Shown: positions 34,136 through 44,455, numbered from the stretch's first letter. The stretch is 52,965 nucleotides of DNA from Pseudooceanicola lipolyticus (GCF_002786325.1 NZ_PGTB01000018.1:1-52965); one strand, 5' to 3'. Notes: generated from the sequence alone by a model not told the origin. Made by a program: numbers and translations.

Positions 34136-35094
34136 GCCCGCAGCGCCCAGCCCAGCAGACAGCAGATCTCGACCGCCACATGCGCCCCGGCAATTGCGGT
34201 GGCACCGGTGGTGTCAAAGGGCGGCGACACCTCGACCACGTCACCACCCTTGAGGTTGACGCCGGCCAGCCCGCGCAGCATCGCCGCCGCCTGCGCGCTG
34301 GTCAGCCCGCCCCAGACCGGCGTGCCGGTGCCAGGGGCATAGGCCGGGTCCAGCGCGTCGATGTCGAAGGACAGGTAGGCCGGGTGATCGCCGACGATCT
34401 GGTGCACCCGCGCCACCACCTCTTCGGGTCCGATCAGGTGCACCTCGGGCGCGTCGATGATATGCACACCCAGCGTATCGGCATTGGTGGTGCGAATGCC
34501 GATCTGCACCGACCGCGCCGGATCGACCAGACCCGATTTCACCGCCTTGTAGAACATGGTGCCGTGATCGACGCGCGCCATGTCGTCATCCGGCCAGGTG
34601 TCGGAATGGGCATCGAAATGGATCAGCGATAGCGGCCCGTGTTTCTCGGCCATCGCCCGCAGAATCGGGAAGCTGATATAGTGATCGCCCCCCAGCGTCA
34701 GCGGCGCCGCCCCGGCCTGCAGGATGCCGCGGATATGGTCGGTCAGCCTGCCGGGAAATTCCGGCACATTGGCATAGTCAAACGCCAGATCGCCGTAATC
34801 GGCGATGGCGCAATCCTCCAGCACGTTGAAGGGCCAGCCATAGGGCGGATCGACCGCCTGCAGCGCGCTGGCCTCGCGAATCGCGCGCGGTCCCAGCCGG
34901 GTGCCGGGCCGGTTGGTCACCGCCTGGTCGAAGGGCACGCCGGTCACGGCGATATCGACCCCGGCCAGATCCTTGGTATAGCGCCGGCGCAGGAACGAGG
35001 TGGCGCCGCCAAAGGTGTTTTCGAAACTCAGCCCGCGCAGGTCGCTGCGGGTGAACGCATCATCCACACGGGTCTTCGCGTCTTCCAGTGCCAT
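34132..35094 (-). CDS. ureohydrolase, agmatinase family (copy 2)
   Basis: A 320-residue paralogue of the downstream ureohydrolase. Metal-binding blocks are present: LGGDHYISFPILRAM, LIHFDAHSDTWPD and LSFDIDALDPAYAPGTGTPV, then WGGLTSAQAAAMLRGLAGVN. The N-terminus with SFENTFGGATSFLRRRYTKD differs from copy 1, as does the region following the first His. Sequence differs along the whole length, so this is an old duplication rather than a recent tandem copy. It overlaps copy 1 by four bases and starts two bases after the M20 amidohydrolase stop, so the three form an operon. A role in arginine or guanidino-compound breakdown is inferred. Confidence 0.84.
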   Translation of the reverse strand: MALEDAKTRVDDAFTRSDLRGLSFENTFGGATSFLRRRYTKDLAGVDIAVTGVPFDQAVTNRPGTRLGPRAIREASALQAVDPPYGWPFNVLEDCAIADYGDLAFDYANVPEFPGRLTDHIRGILQAGAAPLTLGGDHYISFPILRAMAEKHGPLSLIHFDAHSDTWPDDDMARVDHGTMFYKAVKSGLVDPARSVQIGIRTTNADTLGVHIIDAPEVHLIGPEEVVARVHQIVGDHPAYLSFDIDALDPAYAPGTGTPVWGGLTSAQAAAMLRGLAGVNLKGGDVVEVSPPFDTTGATAIAGAHVAVEICCLLGWALRA

Positions 35095-35096
35095 GT

Positions 35097-36266
35097 CTAC
35101 CCCGCTGCCAGCGGCTGTGCCCGTTCCACCAGCCGGGCAAAGAACGAGGCGCCGACCGGCGCCACCTCGTCGTTGAAGTTGTATTCCGGGTGATGCAGCC
35201 CGGCGCCCTCGCCCTGGCCCAGGAACAGATAGGCGCCCGGTCGGGCCTTGAGCATATAGGCGAAATCCTCGGCCCCCATGCGCCGGGGTGAGTCGTCGCT
35301 CACCCGCGCCGGCCCCGAGATCTCGCGCGCCACCTCGGCGGCAAATGCCGCGCTGTCGGCATCGTTGATGGTGGGCGGATAGCCCTGGAGATAGTCCAGT
35401 TCAACCTCGACCCCGAAACTCATCGCATGGCCCTGCACGATCTCGCGCATCCGGTTGCGCACCATGCGCTGCACCTCCAGGTCGAAACTCCGCACCGTGC
35501 CGTTCAGGAAGGCGGTGTCGGGGATGACATTATCGGTGGTGCCGGCATGGATCTGGGTGACCGAAACCACCAGGTTGTCCAGCGCATAGGCGTTGCGGCT
35601 GACGATGGTCTGAAAGGCCTGCGCGATCGCCACCGCCGCGACCACCGGATCGCGGGTGGCATGCGGCATCGCGCCATGGCCGCCAACGCCCTTGATATGC
35701 ACGCGGAATTCATCAACCGCCGCCATGATCGGCCCCGGCGTGGTCAGGAACTCGCCCGGCGCATATCCCGGCGCATTGTGCAGCGCATAGACCTGCGAGA
35801 TGTCGAACCGGTCCAGCACCCCCTGGTCCACCATCACCTCGGCGCCGCCGCCGGTTTCCTCGGCCGGCTGGAAGATCAGCGCCACGCGGCCGGTGAAATT
35901 CCGCGTCTCGGCCAGGTAACGCGCCGCGCCCAGCAGCATGGTGGTGTGGCCGTCATGGCCGCAGGCATGCATCTTGCCGGGACGCGCGCTGGCATAGTCC
36001 AGCCCGGTCGCCTCGGCGATCGGCAGCGCGTCCATATCGGCGCGCAGCCCGATGGTGGGCCCGTCGCCCTGCCCCCGGATCAGCGCCACGATGCCGGTTT
36101 TGGCAAAGCCCTCGTGGATCTCGTCGACGCCGAACTCGCGCAGCCGCGCGGTGACGAAGGCGGCGGTGTCATGACAGTCCTGCCCCAGTTCGGGGATGCC
36201 GTGCAGGTGTTGTCGCCATCGGGTCATATCGCCCGAAAACTCGGCAATGCGGTTGACGACGGGCAT
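35097..36266 (-). CDS. M20 family amidohydrolase
   Basis: A 389-residue M20D metal-dependent amidohydrolase similar to hippurate hydrolase and N-acyl amino acid hydrolases. Seen are RQHLHGIPELGQDCHDTA, GLRADMDALPIAE, the metal site HACGHDGHTTMLLGAARYL, IFQPAEETGGGAEVMVD, and the late DSPRRMGAEDFAYML block with the metal-bridging Glu region. ATG 36266 is chosen because AAGGAG lies eight bases before it; the open frame to 36311 overlaps the promoter of mazG. It is the first gene of a three-gene operon with two ureohydrolases and is divergent from mazG. Substrate is probably an acylated amino acid or related amide and is not determined here. Confidence 0.87.
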   Translation of the reverse strand: MPVVNRIAEFSGDMTRWRQHLHGIPELGQDCHDTAAFVTARLREFGVDEIHEGFAKTGIVALIRGQGDGPTIGLRADMDALPIAEATGLDYASARPGKMHACGHDGHTTMLLGAARYLAETRNFTGRVALIFQPAEETGGGAEVMVDQGVLDRFDISQVYALHNAPGYAPGEFLTTPGPIMAAVDEFRVHIKGVGGHGAMPHATRDPVVAAVAIAQAFQTIVSRNAYALDNLVVSVTQIHAGTTDNVIPDTAFLNGTVRSFDLEVQRMVRNRMREIVQGHAMSFGVEVELDYLQGYPPTINDADSAAFAAEVAREISGPARVSDDSPRRMGAEDFAYMLKARPGAYLFLGQGEGAGLHHPEYNFNDEVAPVGASFFARLVERAQPLAAG

Positions 36267-36330
36267 GGGCTGGACTCCTTGGCCGCACAATGGGACCAAT
36301 CCATCAGACACCGGAAAAGAGGCCGCCGCA

Positions 36331-37167
36331 ATGCCCGATGACGCCCTGATTCACGACCGCGACGCCGGGATCGACCGGCTGCTGCAGATCATGCGCCGGC
36401 TGCGCGATCCCGAAAGCGGCTGCCCCTGGGATATCGAGCAGGATTTCGCCACCATCGCGCCCTATACCATCGAAGAGGCCTACGAGGTCGCCGACGCCAT
36501 CGAGCGCGGCGCCTGGGGCGAGCTGGAGGGCGAACTGGGCGACCTGCTGCTGCAGACGGTCTATCACACCCAGATGGGCGAAGAGGCCGGCCGATTCTCT
36601 TTCCAGTCGGTGGTGCAGGCGATTTCCGACAAGCTGGTCGCTCGGCACCCGCATGTGTTTGGCGACGAAACCCGCGAAAAATCCGCCGATCAGCAAACCC
36701 GCGACTGGGAAAAGATCAAGGCCGCGGAACGCGCGGGCAAGGCGCAGAAAGGCACGCTGGACGGTGTTGCCATCGGTCTGCCGGCGCTGCTGCGCGCGCT
36801 GAAACTGCAGAAACGCGCGGCGCGGGTCGGCTTTGACTGGCCCGATGCCAGCCATGTGCTCGACAAGATCACCGAAGAGGCGCAGGAACTGGCCGAAGCG
36901 TGCGACCACCTGGGCCCCGACGAGATCGAGGAGGAATTCGGCGACCTGCTGTTCGTGATGGCCAATCTGGGCCGGCATCTTGGGGTCGATCCCGAAGCGG
37001 CGCTGCGCCGCGCCAACGCCAAGTTCGTCCGCCGGTTTGAAGGGATCGAGGCGCGGTTGGCTGAAATGGGCAAGCGACCGGAGGACAGCGACCTGGCCGA
37101 GATGGACGCGCTGTGGGAGGCGGTGAAGGCTGCGGAGCGGTCAAAAGCGGCAAGCAGCGAAGATTGA
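36331..37167 (+). CDS. mazG: nucleoside triphosphate pyrophosphohydrolase MazG
   Basis: A 278-residue tandem-domain MazG that hydrolyses (d)NTPs to monophosphates and pyrophosphate, thought to cleanse nucleotide pools and to limit (p)ppGpp-linked stress. The first domain has CPWDIEQDFATIAPYTIEEA with the E-E-x-x-E metal motif and GELEGELGDLLLQTVYH (read in parts). The second has VGFDWPDASHVLDKITEEAQ and EEEFGDLLFVMANLGRHL. The ATG at 36331 follows AAAGAGG; the frame extending to 36196 is upstream noise. It is divergent from the M20 amidohydrolase gene and convergent with the sulfotransferase-like gene. Confidence 0.92.
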   Translation: MPDDALIHDRDAGIDRLLQIMRRLRDPESGCPWDIEQDFATIAPYTIEEAYEVADAIERGAWGELEGELGDLLLQTVYHTQMGEEAGRFSFQSVVQAISDKLVARHPHVFGDETREKSADQQTRDWEKIKAAERAGKAQKGTLDGVAIGLPALLRALKLQKRAARVGFDWPDASHVLDKITEEAQELAEACDHLGPDEIEEEFGDLLFVMANLGRHLGVDPEAALRRANAKFVRRFEGIEARLAEMGKRPEDSDLAEMDALWEAVKAAERSKAASSED

Positions 37168-37236
37168 ACGCCTGAGCGCCGCCTGCCCGCCCAAGCGGCG
37201 CAGCGACGGACCGGCCGCCCGGCCGACCGGCGGTCT

Positions 37237-38115
37237 TCAGCCGAACACCACCCCGTCCAGCGCCGCCACCCGTTCCAGGTCATGTGTATAGCGCGTGCGC
37301 AGTGCCTGCTGCTCGGTTTCGGAAAACGCGGCCACGCCGCGCGCGGTGCGATCCCCGGCATGGCGCGCCAGCACCGCCTTCCAGTCCTCGCGCGACAGGC
37401 TTTCGCCCGCACCATAGCGGCTCTGCAATTCGATCAACGCGGCATCGGTGGCGCTGACATTGACCGCCTCAAGCGGTTCGTCCAACGCCGCTTCGGACAG
37501 GTCGGGCACCAGGCGGGCCAGCAGCGACCGGCTGTCGCCGCGCGCGGCATAGTCCAGCACCGTCAGCCGCCGGGGTTTCAGAATGTCGCGGAACTCGGCC
37601 ACCAGCTCGGGCCAGCCGCGATCCATTGCCAGGAAATGCGGCACCAGCTGCGCGAAGGGCGTGACCGGGTTGTCCTCGGCCCGCTTGCGATAGGCCGACA
37701 CGAACAGCTGGTCATAGGGCCGCAGGACGTAAAGCAGGTGCGCGGGCGGCGCCTCCAGCGCCGCCGCCAGCGATTCGAGCCGGCGCGCCGAGGCGGGAAA
37801 GAACTGGCCGTCGTAGAAATGGATCATCCGCCCGGGAATGTTCTCTTCCGAAAGGATCAGCGCGCGGTCGGGATCGGGGCTCAGCTCAGCCAGGTGCGCC
37901 CGCAGGCTTGCCGCGAAGTCCGGTACGCGCCTGGCCCCGTGGCGCGGCCCCGGCAGTTTCAGCCGCAACGCACCGCCGGGCACCCCGTCGCGGCCGGGAT
38001 AGGCCAGATCATACCCGTTTGCCTCCAGACCGGCGCGATTGCGCGCCAGGCACATCTGGAATGAGCTCGACCCGGTGCGATGGGCGCCGGCATGGATGAA
38101 AACGGGCTTGGTCAT
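37237..38115 (-). CDS. sulfotransferase-like protein
   Basis: A 292-residue protein that begins with KPVFIHAGAHRTGSSSFQ, the PAPS 5'-phosphosulfate-binding loop type seen in sulfotransferase-like and nucleotide-binding families of marine alphaproteobacteria. The middle has ALILSEENIPGRMIHFYDGQ and YVLRPYDQLFVSAYRKRAED, which resembles the 3'-phosphate-binding segment with its Arg and Ser. The C-terminal 100 residues are helical and less conserved. ATG 38115 begins right at the homology; the larger open frame up to 38784 lies opposite the nucleoside hydrolase gene and is rejected. The substrate, possibly a surface polysaccharide, is unknown. Confidence 0.65.
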   Translation of the reverse strand: MTKPVFIHAGAHRTGSSSFQMCLARNRAGLEANGYDLAYPGRDGVPGGALRLKLPGPRHGARRVPDFAASLRAHLAELSPDPDRALILSEENIPGRMIHFYDGQFFPASARRLESLAAALEAPPAHLLYVLRPYDQLFVSAYRKRAEDNPVTPFAQLVPHFLAMDRGWPELVAEFRDILKPRRLTVLDYAARGDSRSLLARLVPDLSEAALDEPLEAVNVSATDAALIELQSRYGAGESLSREDWKAVLARHAGDRTARGVAAFSETEQQALRTRYTHDLERVAALDGVVFG

Positions 38116-38193
38116 GGCGCCGACCATGTCGCGCATTCGGGCGCTGGACAAGCCCGGCCGGGCTTGCGACTGTCGCGCGCCGAAGGAGAGCGC

Positions 38194-39135
38194 ATGAGTC
38201 CCCGAAAAATCATCATCGACACCGACCCCGGACAGGACGACGCCGTCGCCATTCTGCTGGCCCTGGCCAGCCCCGACGAGATCGAGGTTCTGGGCATCAC
38301 AGCCGTGGCCGGCAACGTGCCGCTGGCCCTGACCGCGCGCAATGCCCGGATCATCTGCGAACTGGCCGGGCGGCCGGATATGCCTGTGTTTGCGGGCTGC
38401 GACCGCCCGCTTAAACGCCCGCTGGTCACCGCCGAACATGTGCATGGCAAGACCGGGCTGGACGGTCCGGATCTGCCGGAACCCACCATGCCGCTGGCCG
38501 ATGGCCATGCTGTCGACTTCATCATCGACTGCCTGCGCAGCAACGCGCCCGGCAGCGTGACGCTGTGCCCGTTGGGGCCACTGACCAATATCGCCACGGC
38601 GCTGCAAAAGGCGCCGGATATCGCCGCGCGGATCGGCCAGATCGTGCTGATGGGCGGGGCCTATTTCGAAGTCGGCAACATCACGCCGGCGGCCGAGTTC
38701 AACATTTATGTCGACCCGGAAGCCGCGGATATCGTGTTCAAATCCGGCGTTCCGCTGGTCGTGATGCCCCTGGATGTCACCCATCAGGCGCTGGTCACCT
38801 CAGCGCGCAACGACGCCTTCCGCGCGATTGGCACGCCGGTGGGGCTGGCAGTGGCACAGATGACCGATTTCTTCGAACGCTTCGACAAGGAAAAATACGG
38901 CTCGCTTGGCGCGCCGCTGCACGATCCTTGCGTCACCGCCTATCTGATCGATCCCGAATTGTTCACCGGGCGCCATATCAATGTCGAGATCGAAACCGGA
39001 TCAGACCTGACCCTGGGCATGACCGTTGCCGATTGGTGGGGGGTGACCGACCGCGCCGCAAACGCCACGTTCATGGGCGGGATCGACGCCGATGGGTTCT
39101 TTTCACTTCTGACCGAAAGGCTGGCCCGCCTGTGA
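38194..39135 (+). CDS. inosine-uridine preferring nucleoside hydrolase
   Basis: A 313-residue nucleoside hydrolase that splits ribonucleosides into base and ribose for salvage. The calcium-binding signature IIDTDPGQDDAVAILLAL is at residues 6-23. Also seen are CPLGPLTNIATAL, LMGGAYFEVGNITPAAEFN with the active-site Asn, and LHDPCVTAYLIDPELF with the final Asp ligand. The ATG at 38194 follows GAAGGAG. The stop overlaps a GNAT acetyltransferase start in a GTGA, so both are co-translated. Base preference cannot be deduced from sequence. Confidence 0.9.
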   Translation: MSPRKIIIDTDPGQDDAVAILLALASPDEIEVLGITAVAGNVPLALTARNARIICELAGRPDMPVFAGCDRPLKRPLVTAEHVHGKTGLDGPDLPEPTMPLADGHAVDFIIDCLRSNAPGSVTLCPLGPLTNIATALQKAPDIAARIGQIVLMGGAYFEVGNITPAAEFNIYVDPEAADIVFKSGVPLVVMPLDVTHQALVTSARNDAFRAIGTPVGLAVAQMTDFFERFDKEKYGSLGAPLHDPCVTAYLIDPELFTGRHINVEIETGSDLTLGMTVADWWGVTDRAANATFMGGIDADGFFSLLTERLARL

Positions 39136-39581
39136 CCACCGCCCTACACCTTGCCCGGCCGGACGATTTCGACCGGCTCGACGGCCTCGTCGCCGCCTTC
39201 CACGCCGAAGCCGGTTTCGAGACCGAAGCCCGCGTCCGCCAGGCCGCGCTTGCGCCGCTGCTGGATGGCAGCCCGCATGGCGTGGCCTATCTGATCGGCC
39301 CGGCCCGTTCGCCCATCGGCTATATCGTGATCTGCTTTGGCTGGTCGGTCGAGTTCGGCGGCATGGACGGGTTTGTCGACGAGATCTACCTGCGCCCGGC
39401 GGTGCGTGGACGCGGCATCGCCAGCGAGGTTCTGAACGCCCTGCCCAAGGCGCTGGCCTCGGCCGGGCTGCGGGCGTTGCATCTGGAAGTGGAACGCAAC
39501 GACAGCAAGGCGGTGAAACTCTATACCCGCGCCGGATTCAAACCGCGCCAAAGCTATATGCTGATGAGCAAGAAGCTCTAG
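39132..39581 (+). CDS. GNAT family N-acetyltransferase (after nucleoside hydrolase)
   Basis: A 149-residue GNAT acetyltransferase. The acetyl-CoA-binding motif is seen as DEIYLRPAVRGRGIASEVLN, with R-G-R-G-I, followed by the HLEVERNDSKAVKLYTRAGF block typical for the family. The start is GTG 39132, overlapping the nucleoside hydrolase stop, and the long frame upstream is the shadow of that gene. The acyl acceptor is unknown. The coupling to nucleoside hydrolase hints at a salvage-related role, but GNAT genes are promiscuous neighbours. Confidence 0.85.
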   Translation: MTTALHLARPDDFDRLDGLVAAFHAEAGFETEARVRQAALAPLLDGSPHGVAYLIGPARSPIGYIVICFGWSVEFGGMDGFVDEIYLRPAVRGRGIASEVLNALPKALASAGLRALHLEVERNDSKAVKLYTRAGFKPRQSYMLMSKKL

Positions 39582-39596
39582 CCCACCGCGCCGGGC

Positions 39597-40100
39597 CTAA
39601 AGGTCGCGGCCGAAAAACAGCAGATGCTCGGCAAAATCCTCGGGCGGGTCGTAGAAGGGTTCGATCTCTTCAAAGCCCAGCCCCCGGTATAGCGCGATCG
39701 CCTCGGTCAGCCGCGTTGTCGAATCCAGCACCACCCGGCGATAGCCTTGCGCCTTTGCTTGGTCCATTGCCGCAAGGCATATTTTCCGCCCGGCGCCATG
39801 TCCGCGCGCCGCATCCGACACATAGACCCGCTTGATCTCGGCGATACCGGGGGCAACCTCGTGGGTCATGCCGCAGCCCACCACGCGGCCCTCCAGATCG
39901 GCGACGACGATGCTCCCTTTGGGCGCGCGATGCAGTTCGGGCAGCCGGTCCAGCAGGTCTTCGAACCCATCTTCGGCGTAATAGCGCGCCAGGAATTGCG
40001 GATGGTCCGGCCAGCGATCGGCCAGCAAGGCGCGATAGGCGCGGCACAACATCCGCACCGCCGCGAAATCGGCTTCGGTTTCGGCCAGCCTGATCTGCAT
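39597..40100 (-). CDS. GNAT family N-acetyltransferase (convergent)
   Basis: A 167-residue GNAT acetyltransferase. Motif A is KRVYVSDAARGHGAGRKICL, and the following block is RRVVLDSTTRLTEAIALYRG with the GLGFEEIEPFYDPP end. ATG 40100 is chosen with GGGGGA just upstream; an in-frame GTG at 40112 lies inside that region. It converges on the other acetyltransferase gene with 15 bases between stops. The substrate is unknown. Confidence 0.84.
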   Translation of the reverse strand: MQIRLAETEADFAAVRMLCRAYRALLADRWPDHPQFLARYYAEDGFEDLLDRLPELHRAPKGSIVVADLEGRVVGCGMTHEVAPGIAEIKRVYVSDAARGHGAGRKICLAAMDQAKAQGYRRVVLDSTTRLTEAIALYRGLGFEEIEPFYDPPEDFAEHLLFFGRDL

Positions 40101-40316
40101 CGCGTCCCCCACAGTGTTGACCTAACCTTATACGACAGCCTCGACTTCGCCAAAGCCATGCCGGCAGCGGGACTGACGGCGGGAGTTTGCCGAGTGCCAG
40201 CACCGCCTGCATTCTGGTCATGCAAGCGCCTGACAAAGCCCTAGGTTACGCCGCAGGGCAAAGACCCACTGTCCGGCACAGGCCGGGCAAAACCAGAATG
40301 GAAAGAGGAAGTGATC

Positions 40317-40589
40317 ATGAAGACCTGGATTATCGGCATCGTCGGCGCAGTGGCCTTGGCGCTCGCCGCTTGCGACACCATGACCCCCGAGCAGGAAGCC
40401 GCACTGGGCGCTGCCGCCGGCGCCGGCGCCGGCCTGCTGCTGGCCGACGCCTTCGATGCCAATTCGAACTGGACCGTGGTTGCCGCCCTGAGCGGTGCGG
40501 CCGCCGGGACGCTGGTGGCCCGCAACAGCGCCAGCGGCAATTGCGCCTATGCGCGCGGCGACGGCACCTATTATTCCGCGCCCTGCTAA
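40317..40589 (+). CDS. small glycine-zipper lipoprotein
   Basis: A 90-residue predicted outer-membrane or periplasmic lipoprotein. The signal peptide ends in a lipobox, ALALAAC, so Cys about 19 would be lipidated. After it the segment AALGAAAGAGAGLLLADAF and AALSGAAAGTLVARN form glycine/alanine zipper helices as in 17-kDa antigen-like proteins. Two cysteines occur near the end. The ATG at 40317 follows AGAGGAAG. It is a single gene, with a hairpin after it. No specific role is recognised. Confidence 0.78.
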   Translation: MKTWIIGIVGAVALALAACDTMTPEQEAALGAAAGAGAGLLLADAFDANSNWTVVAALSGAAAGTLVARNSASGNCAYARGDGTYYSAPC

Positions 40590-40600
40590 GGAACGGTGAC

Positions 40601-40629
40601 GGCCGGTGGCGGCAATGCCGCCACTGGCC
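40601..40629. terminator. hairpin between the lipoprotein gene and eno
   Basis: GGCCGGTGGCGGC at 40601-40613 and GCCGCCACTGGCC at 40617-40629 form a 13-base stem with one G-T pair and an AAT loop. The + strand continues with TTATTTC. It lies exactly between two converging genes and abuts the eno stop. Confidence 0.7.
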
Positions 40630-42009
<1,380 letters not shown>

Positions 42010-42092
42010 TCACCGCGAAAAGCCCGAATTATTCAATCCTGCCCACACCGGCCCCGCTTCCCCCCGGCGCCGGGATCAACTAAGCCCGGGAT

Positions 42093-43166
42093 ATGAACGC
42101 CTTACCGGACATTTCCACCCTGCGCGCGACCCTGACAACGCTTGCCATCAGCGCCATCGGGGCCGCCCTGGCATGGCTGCTGTCGATCCCCGCACCGGTG
42201 CTGACCGGTCCGGCGACACTGGTCAGCCTAGCCAGTCTGGCGGGGCTGCGCACCGAGATTGCCCCGGCGGTGCGCGAAATCTGTTTCGTCGTGCTGGGAG
42301 TCGGGATCGGTGCCGGTTTCACCCGGTCGGCCGGCTCGGCGATCCTGACCTGGCCGCTGGCCTTCGTGGCCCTGGGCCTCGGGCTGGCCGCCACCATGCT
42401 GATCTGCCGGTTCGTGCTTGAGCGCGGCTTTGGCTTCGACCGCCGCACCGCGCTGCTGGCCTCGGCGCCCGGGCATATGAGCTTTGTCATGAGCCTTGCG
42501 GCCGATACCCGCGCGGATGTGGGCCGCGTCGCGGTGGTGCAAAGCATCCGGCTGCTGGCGCTGACGCTGTTGGTGCCGTTTGCGGCGCTGGCGATGGGCT
42601 TTCCGGCGATCCATATCGGCATTGCCCCCGAACGTGCCCTGACGCCGCTGCCCTTCCTGCTGCTGGTGGCTGGTGGCGGGGCGCTGGGCCTGGTCCTGCG
42701 CCGGTTTCGCACGCCCGCGCCGACGCTGCTGGGCGGCATGATCGTTTCGGGCCTGACCCATGTGACCGAACTTGTTCCCGGCGCGGTGCCCTCGGTGGTG
42801 CTGGTTCCCGCCTTCGTGGTTCTGGGCGCCCTGATCGGCAGCCGGTTTTCGGGGATGAGCCTGACCACGCTGAAACTGTCCCTGGGGGCGGGCGTGGCGG
42901 CAACCTTGGTCGCCGCGATCATCGCAGCGCTGACAGCGGTTCCGGTGGCCGCGGCGCTGGGGTTCCCCCTGGCCCATGTGCTGGCCGCCTTCAGCCCCGG
43001 CGGGCTGGAGACGATGATCGCGCTGGGGGCGGCCCTGGGGGCCAATCCCGGATTCGTCACCGCCTGCCATGTGATGCGGCTGCTGATCCTGTCGGTCATG
43101 GTGCCGTTTTTTCTGGGCGGGCGTCAGCCCTCAGAGGTGCCACAGCCGGACCAGGAACGCCACTGA
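42093..43166 (+). CDS. AbrB-type membrane protein
   Basis: A 357-residue integral membrane protein of the family annotated AbrB or ammonia monooxygenase-like (PF05145), with about nine to ten hydrophobic helices. The domain repeats around ALAWLLSIPAPVLTGPATLV and LGLVLRRFRTPAPTLLGGMI show the family's two-fold duplication. SAPGHMSFVMSLAADTRADV and AFSPGGLETMIALGAALGAN are the two matching motifs. The function of the family is not clearly established; a transport role is often suggested. ATG 42093 is close to a weak ribosome binding site. It converges with the Fur-family gene. Confidence 0.83.
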   Translation: MNALPDISTLRATLTTLAISAIGAALAWLLSIPAPVLTGPATLVSLASLAGLRTEIAPAVREICFVVLGVGIGAGFTRSAGSAILTWPLAFVALGLGLAATMLICRFVLERGFGFDRRTALLASAPGHMSFVMSLAADTRADVGRVAVVQSIRLLALTLLVPFAALAMGFPAIHIGIAPERALTPLPFLLLVAGGGALGLVLRRFRTPAPTLLGGMIVSGLTHVTELVPGAVPSVVLVPAFVVLGALIGSRFSGMSLTTLKLSLGAGVAATLVAAIIAALTAVPVAAALGFPLAHVLAAFSPGGLETMIALGAALGANPGFVTACHVMRLLILSVMVPFFLGGRQPSEVPQPDQERH

Positions 43167-43175
43167 CCTGCGGGC

Positions 43176-43589
43176 TCAGCCCTTCTTGCGCGGCACCCCG
43201 TAGAGTTCCATCCGGTGCCCGCGCAGATCATAGCCCAGCTTGGCGGCGATCTTTTCCTGCAGCTCTTCGATCTCGGGATCGACAAATTCGATCACCTCGC
43301 CGGAATGCAAATCGATCAGGTGGTCGTGATGGTCGCGCATCGCGTCTTCATAGCGGGCGCGCCCATCGCCGAATTCCAATCGCTCAAGAATCCCGGCCTC
43401 TTCGAACAGCTTGACGGTGCGATAGACGGTGGCGATGGAAATGCCGTCATCGATCGCGCTGGCGCGGCGATACAGTTCTTCCACATCAGGATGATCGCTG
43501 GATTCTTCCAGCACCTGCGCGATCACCCGGCGCTGCCCGGTCATGCGCAGGCCCTTGGACTCGCAGCGTTCAGTGATCGTATCCGCCAT
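43176..43589 (-). CDS. Fur-family metal-dependent transcriptional regulator
   Basis: A 137-residue Fur-family repressor. The winged helix is seen as LRMTGQRRVIAQVLEESSDH and SIATVYRTVKLFEEAGILER. The metal-binding part has EDAMRDHHDHLIDLHSGEVI, with the H-H-D-H cluster, and no C-terminal CxxC pair, so the structural zinc site of many Fur proteins is missing. Relatives in Rhodobacterales act in iron (Fur) or manganese (Mur) control; the sequence does not decide. ATG 43589 is chosen because GAGG precedes it; the open frame to 43637 would add a weak N-terminal extension. It might regulate distant genes. Confidence 0.88.
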   Translation of the reverse strand: MADTITERCESKGLRMTGQRRVIAQVLEESSDHPDVEELYRRASAIDDGISIATVYRTVKLFEEAGILERLEFGDGRARYEDAMRDHHDHLIDLHSGEVIEFVDPEIEELQEKIAAKLGYDLRGHRMELYGVPRKKG

Positions 43590-43666
43590 CGCCGCCTCTG
43601 GTTCGGTTTGGGCTTTGGCTGCTACCGCAACCTGCATCGCAAGCCAACCGGTTTCGTACCGCCGGG

Positions 43667-44455
43667 TCAGCCATACAGGGGTTTGACACCCATCTGCAGA
43701 TGCAACGCGTTCACCGTCTCCTGGTTCAGCTCCAGCGCGCTGGCCAGTTCGTCCAGGTAATGGGCCTCGCCCACGCTGTCGACACGGATCGGCATCAGCG
43801 ACATGGAATAGACCTGCATCGCCATCGCCGGCGGCGTGTCCTTGGCCAGCGCCCCGACATCGATCGGCGCGGCCAGCTGTGCCTTGAGAAAGGCGATGTC
43901 CTCGGCATCGGCATCCTCGCCCACGGTTTCCATGATCTTCTTGCGCTCGTCGTCGTCGATGCGGCCATCCGCCTTGGCCGACTGGATCATCGCCCGCAGC
44001 AAAAGGCCGGCCGACTCTTCGACCTGCGGCGCGGTGTCCTTGGTGACCATCTGATCAAACGCGGCACCGGTGCCCTTGGCCCCCATCGCCGCCGCGCCGC
44101 CCAGGGCCGCCAGCAGACCGGCGATGCCGGTGCCGCCGCCGGGGGCCGAGGAGAGCAGCCCGCGCTCGCGGCCGGGTGTGCCGCCACCACCCATCAGCGA
44201 CGACAGGTCAAATCCCGACTGGCTGGTAAATTTCTTGACCATGTCCCCCAGATCGCCGCCCTTGCCACCGGTGAAGGCGGCCATCATCTCTTGCAGGCTG
44301 TCCACGCCCGGCGCGCGACTGGCCTGCGCCTTGTCCGGCTCGATCTGGGCGCCGCCGAACAGGCCGCCCAGGCCCTGTCCGCCGCTCATCCGGTCCACGC
44401 CGCGTGCCGCGGCATATCCAATGGCCACCTTGGCCAGCGTTCCCATAAGGCTCAT
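43667..44455 (-). CDS. TerB-like DUF533 protein
   Basis: A 262-residue soluble or weakly membrane-associated protein of the DUF533/TerB-like group. A Gly/Ala-rich N-terminal half (LGGLFGGAQ, LSSLMGGGGTPG, GLLAALGGAAAMG) is followed by a helical TerB-like domain at about 150-262 with LLLRAMIQSAKADGRIDDDE, MPIRVDSVGEAHYLDELASA and LNQETVNALHLQMG. The TerB-like domain carries acidic residues that could bind metal. ATG 44455 follows GGAG; the frame to 44512 is not supported. Function is unknown. Confidence 0.8.
   Translation of the reverse strand: MSLMGTLAKVAIGYAAARGVDRMSGGQGLGGLFGGAQIEPDKAQASRAPGVDSLQEMMAAFTGGKGGDLGDMVKKFTSQSGFDLSSLMGGGGTPGRERGLLSSAPGGGTGIAGLLAALGGAAAMGAKGTGAAFDQMVTKDTAPQVEESAGLLLRAMIQSAKADGRIDDDERKKIMETVGEDADAEDIAFLKAQLAAPIDVGALAKDTPPAMAMQVYSMSLMPIRVDSVGEAHYLDELASALELNQETVNALHLQMGVKPLYG

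Noticed and set aside
37176-37201. Hairpin after mazG as a terminator
   Set aside because: A 7-base stem with a 12-base loop and no T-run; too weak to call in GC-rich DNA.
38116-38784. N-terminal extension of the sulfotransferase-like frame
   Set aside because: It is the reverse side of the nucleoside hydrolase gene, and homology starts only at 38,115.
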